A stretch of DNA of 64,000 nt from positions 57,310,855 to 57,374,854 of the forward strand of contig OX326960.1 of NCBI GenBank assembly GCA_946800325.1, read 5' to 3'. The translations under genes and the position numbers were made by a program. Shown piece by piece: positions 62,821-64,000 of the stretch. Source of the DNA: Luzula sylvatica (lineage: Eukaryota; Streptophyta; Magnoliopsida; Poales; Juncaceae). Within the stretch, counting starts at the first letter, position 1, and each line of letters starts with the position of its first letter. Below the pieces are notes generated by a model. That model saw only the letters and a list, made by a program, of their open reading frames with translations. It was not told the origin of the DNA and did not search any database.

Positions 62821-64000
62821 CCAAAACAGGATCTTTTGTGGCGGCTAATCGTGTAGGCATTGGTGGCATTAAATTCCCGTTTCCTCCGATTCTATTCCAT
62901 GGATCATCATTTACGGTGCTTTTTGGGGGTTGCATAACATTATTATTATTGACGTTATTAATTGGTTTTGTTGGTGGAACGAATGAATATGGCACGTTAT
63001 AATTCGGTACAATACTTGGTTCTTGAGGATTGATACTAATCACGGATCGTATAACATTATTACTGACAGGTGGCACTTGATGAACGGGATTTATTAACAC
63101 CGGATTTGTAACTTGTGGTCGAATTTGGGCTTGAAAATTGGGCTCCATTGTGCGGCCCAAATTAATTGCTTGCATTCTCGCATCCACGCCACTTGTCAAA
63201 TTTTGAGTGGTTTGATAATTTGCGTTGTTCAATATCATGTGGTACATTGCAGGATTCATTGTAGACCAGTATGGTTGGGTTTGAGTCTGAGTCTGAAAGG
63301 GATCGTGTATATTGGGTTGTACCGGGTTCGGTACAAAAGCACCGTTCGATACCGGTACGTCAGGTACGACCAAACCTTGGTTGATATAAACCCTAGTTGG
63401 ATCCAATGGATTTGTTAGCACGGTGCTCAACTGGTTAGTGGATACTAGAGTTGGGTGTTTAATTGTATTATCAGGGTGGAGACTGTAGAATAACGGGTTT
63501 GGATCCGTTGGTGAAGTATTTGCACCCGTGTCCGATACCATCATGTTATCTGAGTGTGCATGTGGAAGCGCTTTTTGACACATGGCACAATCGTCATATC
63601 TCACCAAAGGTGAGTTCCCATGTGGCAATAACTGTGTGGCTGTGCGTGGGGCAAACTTATCTGAATTCTGAGCTTGGAGATACACAGGGGGTAAAGGTGG
63701 GAGCTGTGAGAGAGGCTGTAAAACCTTGTAATTGTTCGAATCGCTTGGTGCAGTTTGTTGTACCAGTTGTACCGGTTGTGGTACAGGTTGCTGTACCGGT
63801 TTTAGAGGTGCCACTTGTGCGGCTGTGGTGACTGGAACTGCAGTTGGAAATGCATTTACAGGTATCGGTACTGGTACCACATTCATGGGCATACTTCCAG
63901 CAATTTGATGGGGATTTAAATAGGCTAATTGTTGGGTTTCGACGAAGCCTTGAGGAGTCATGTAGCCCGTGACCGGTACGGGTTGCGGGTGTATCGGTAC
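61012..64000 (-). CDS. PB1-Raf-like (MAPKKK-type, Raf group B) protein kinase, C-terminal part
   Basis: Partial: the frame is open to the window edge, so the N-terminus (expected PB1 domain) is outside. Exons are 64000-62707 (running off), 62634-62492, 62418-62341, 62273-62121, 62051-61888, 61810-61663, 61567-61445, 61360-61273 and 61202-61012; phases agree throughout. A long Gln/Pro/Asn-rich linker includes 13 consecutive Asn encoded by an AAT repeat. It is followed by the kinase: glycine loop [18 protein letters not shown] lysine, catalytic loop [10 protein letters not shown] (Phe in place of Arg of HRD, as in this Raf subgroup), DLG in [19 protein letters not shown] and [15 protein letters not shown] is thus DLG here, which should be noted. 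The end is [15 protein letters not shown]. Ser/Thr kinases of this group act in hypoxia and osmotic-stress signalling; the exact orthologue is not determined. Confidence 0.93.
62780..62820. repeat. ATT/AAT trinucleotide microsatellite inside the kinase CDS
   Basis: About 13 att units on the plus strand encode a poly-Asn run in the kinase linker. It is in frame, so length changes would alter only the Asn count. Confidence 0.95.

Overview
The window is nuclear DNA of a flowering plant, most likely a eudicot. The evidence is intron-split genes with GT-AG introns, a plant plasma-membrane proton ATPase, a plastid aspartate aminotransferase, a class II KNOX homeobox gene, a PB1-Raf type kinase, and abundant plant LTR retrotransposons, L1-type LINEs and MITEs. 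All coordinates and junctions were read by eye; family names come from protein motifs, with no database search.

Left part (1-28.4 kb), a nest of mobile elements. A Copia element with an intact 1318-codon gag-pol (2517-6473) ends in a 976-bp LTR at 8611, but no matching 5' LTR is visible. From 9586 to 27090 on the minus strand lies one FAR1-related (FRS/MULE-transposase type) gene cut by two LTR elements: a non-autonomous Gypsy-type element (10143-17504, TSD ttagt) and a second Copia element (18788-25828, TSD gtcga). Removing both elements and two introns leaves an 806-codon frame (stop included) with a single internal TGA. The Gypsy-type element in turn holds a solo LTR (13791-14831, TSD gaaat) of the first Copia element's family. 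A decayed LINE 3' end follows at about 27480-28363.

Middle part (30.4-53.5 kb), ordinary genes separated by repeats. These are a complete 11-exon H+-ATPase (+), MCM5 with 19 exons (-), plastid aspartate aminotransferase with 11 exons (+), and an intronless-CDS TM9 (nonaspanin) protein (-). MCM5 and the aminotransferase are divergent and share a 1-kb region with two perfect E2F-type sites next to MCM5 and two TGGGCC site II motifs next to the aminotransferase. Between genes lie two MULE-type MITEs with 8- and 9-bp target duplications, a Tourist/Harbinger-like element filled with AT repeats and invaded by an L1-type LINE, and other inverted-repeat elements.

Right part (53.5-64 kb). A 1.8-kb minisatellite with a unit of about 38 bp (54.6-56.4 kb) is followed by two MITEs that belong to one family with a third copy at 49.7 kb. 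Then come a complete KNAT7-type class II KNOX gene (+) and, convergent with it, the C-terminal part of a PB1-Raf-like kinase (-) that runs off the window end.

The host genes are unrelated housekeeping or developmental genes (membrane energisation, DNA replication, plastid amino-acid metabolism, endomembrane trafficking, secondary-wall/transcription control, MAPKKK-like signalling). I see no operon-like or pathway cluster. The most unusual items are the doubly split but frame-preserved FRS gene, the 38-bp minisatellite open in all three frames of one strand, the 75-bp inverted repeat beside the 3' LTR of the second Copia element, and the missing 5' LTR of the first Copia element.
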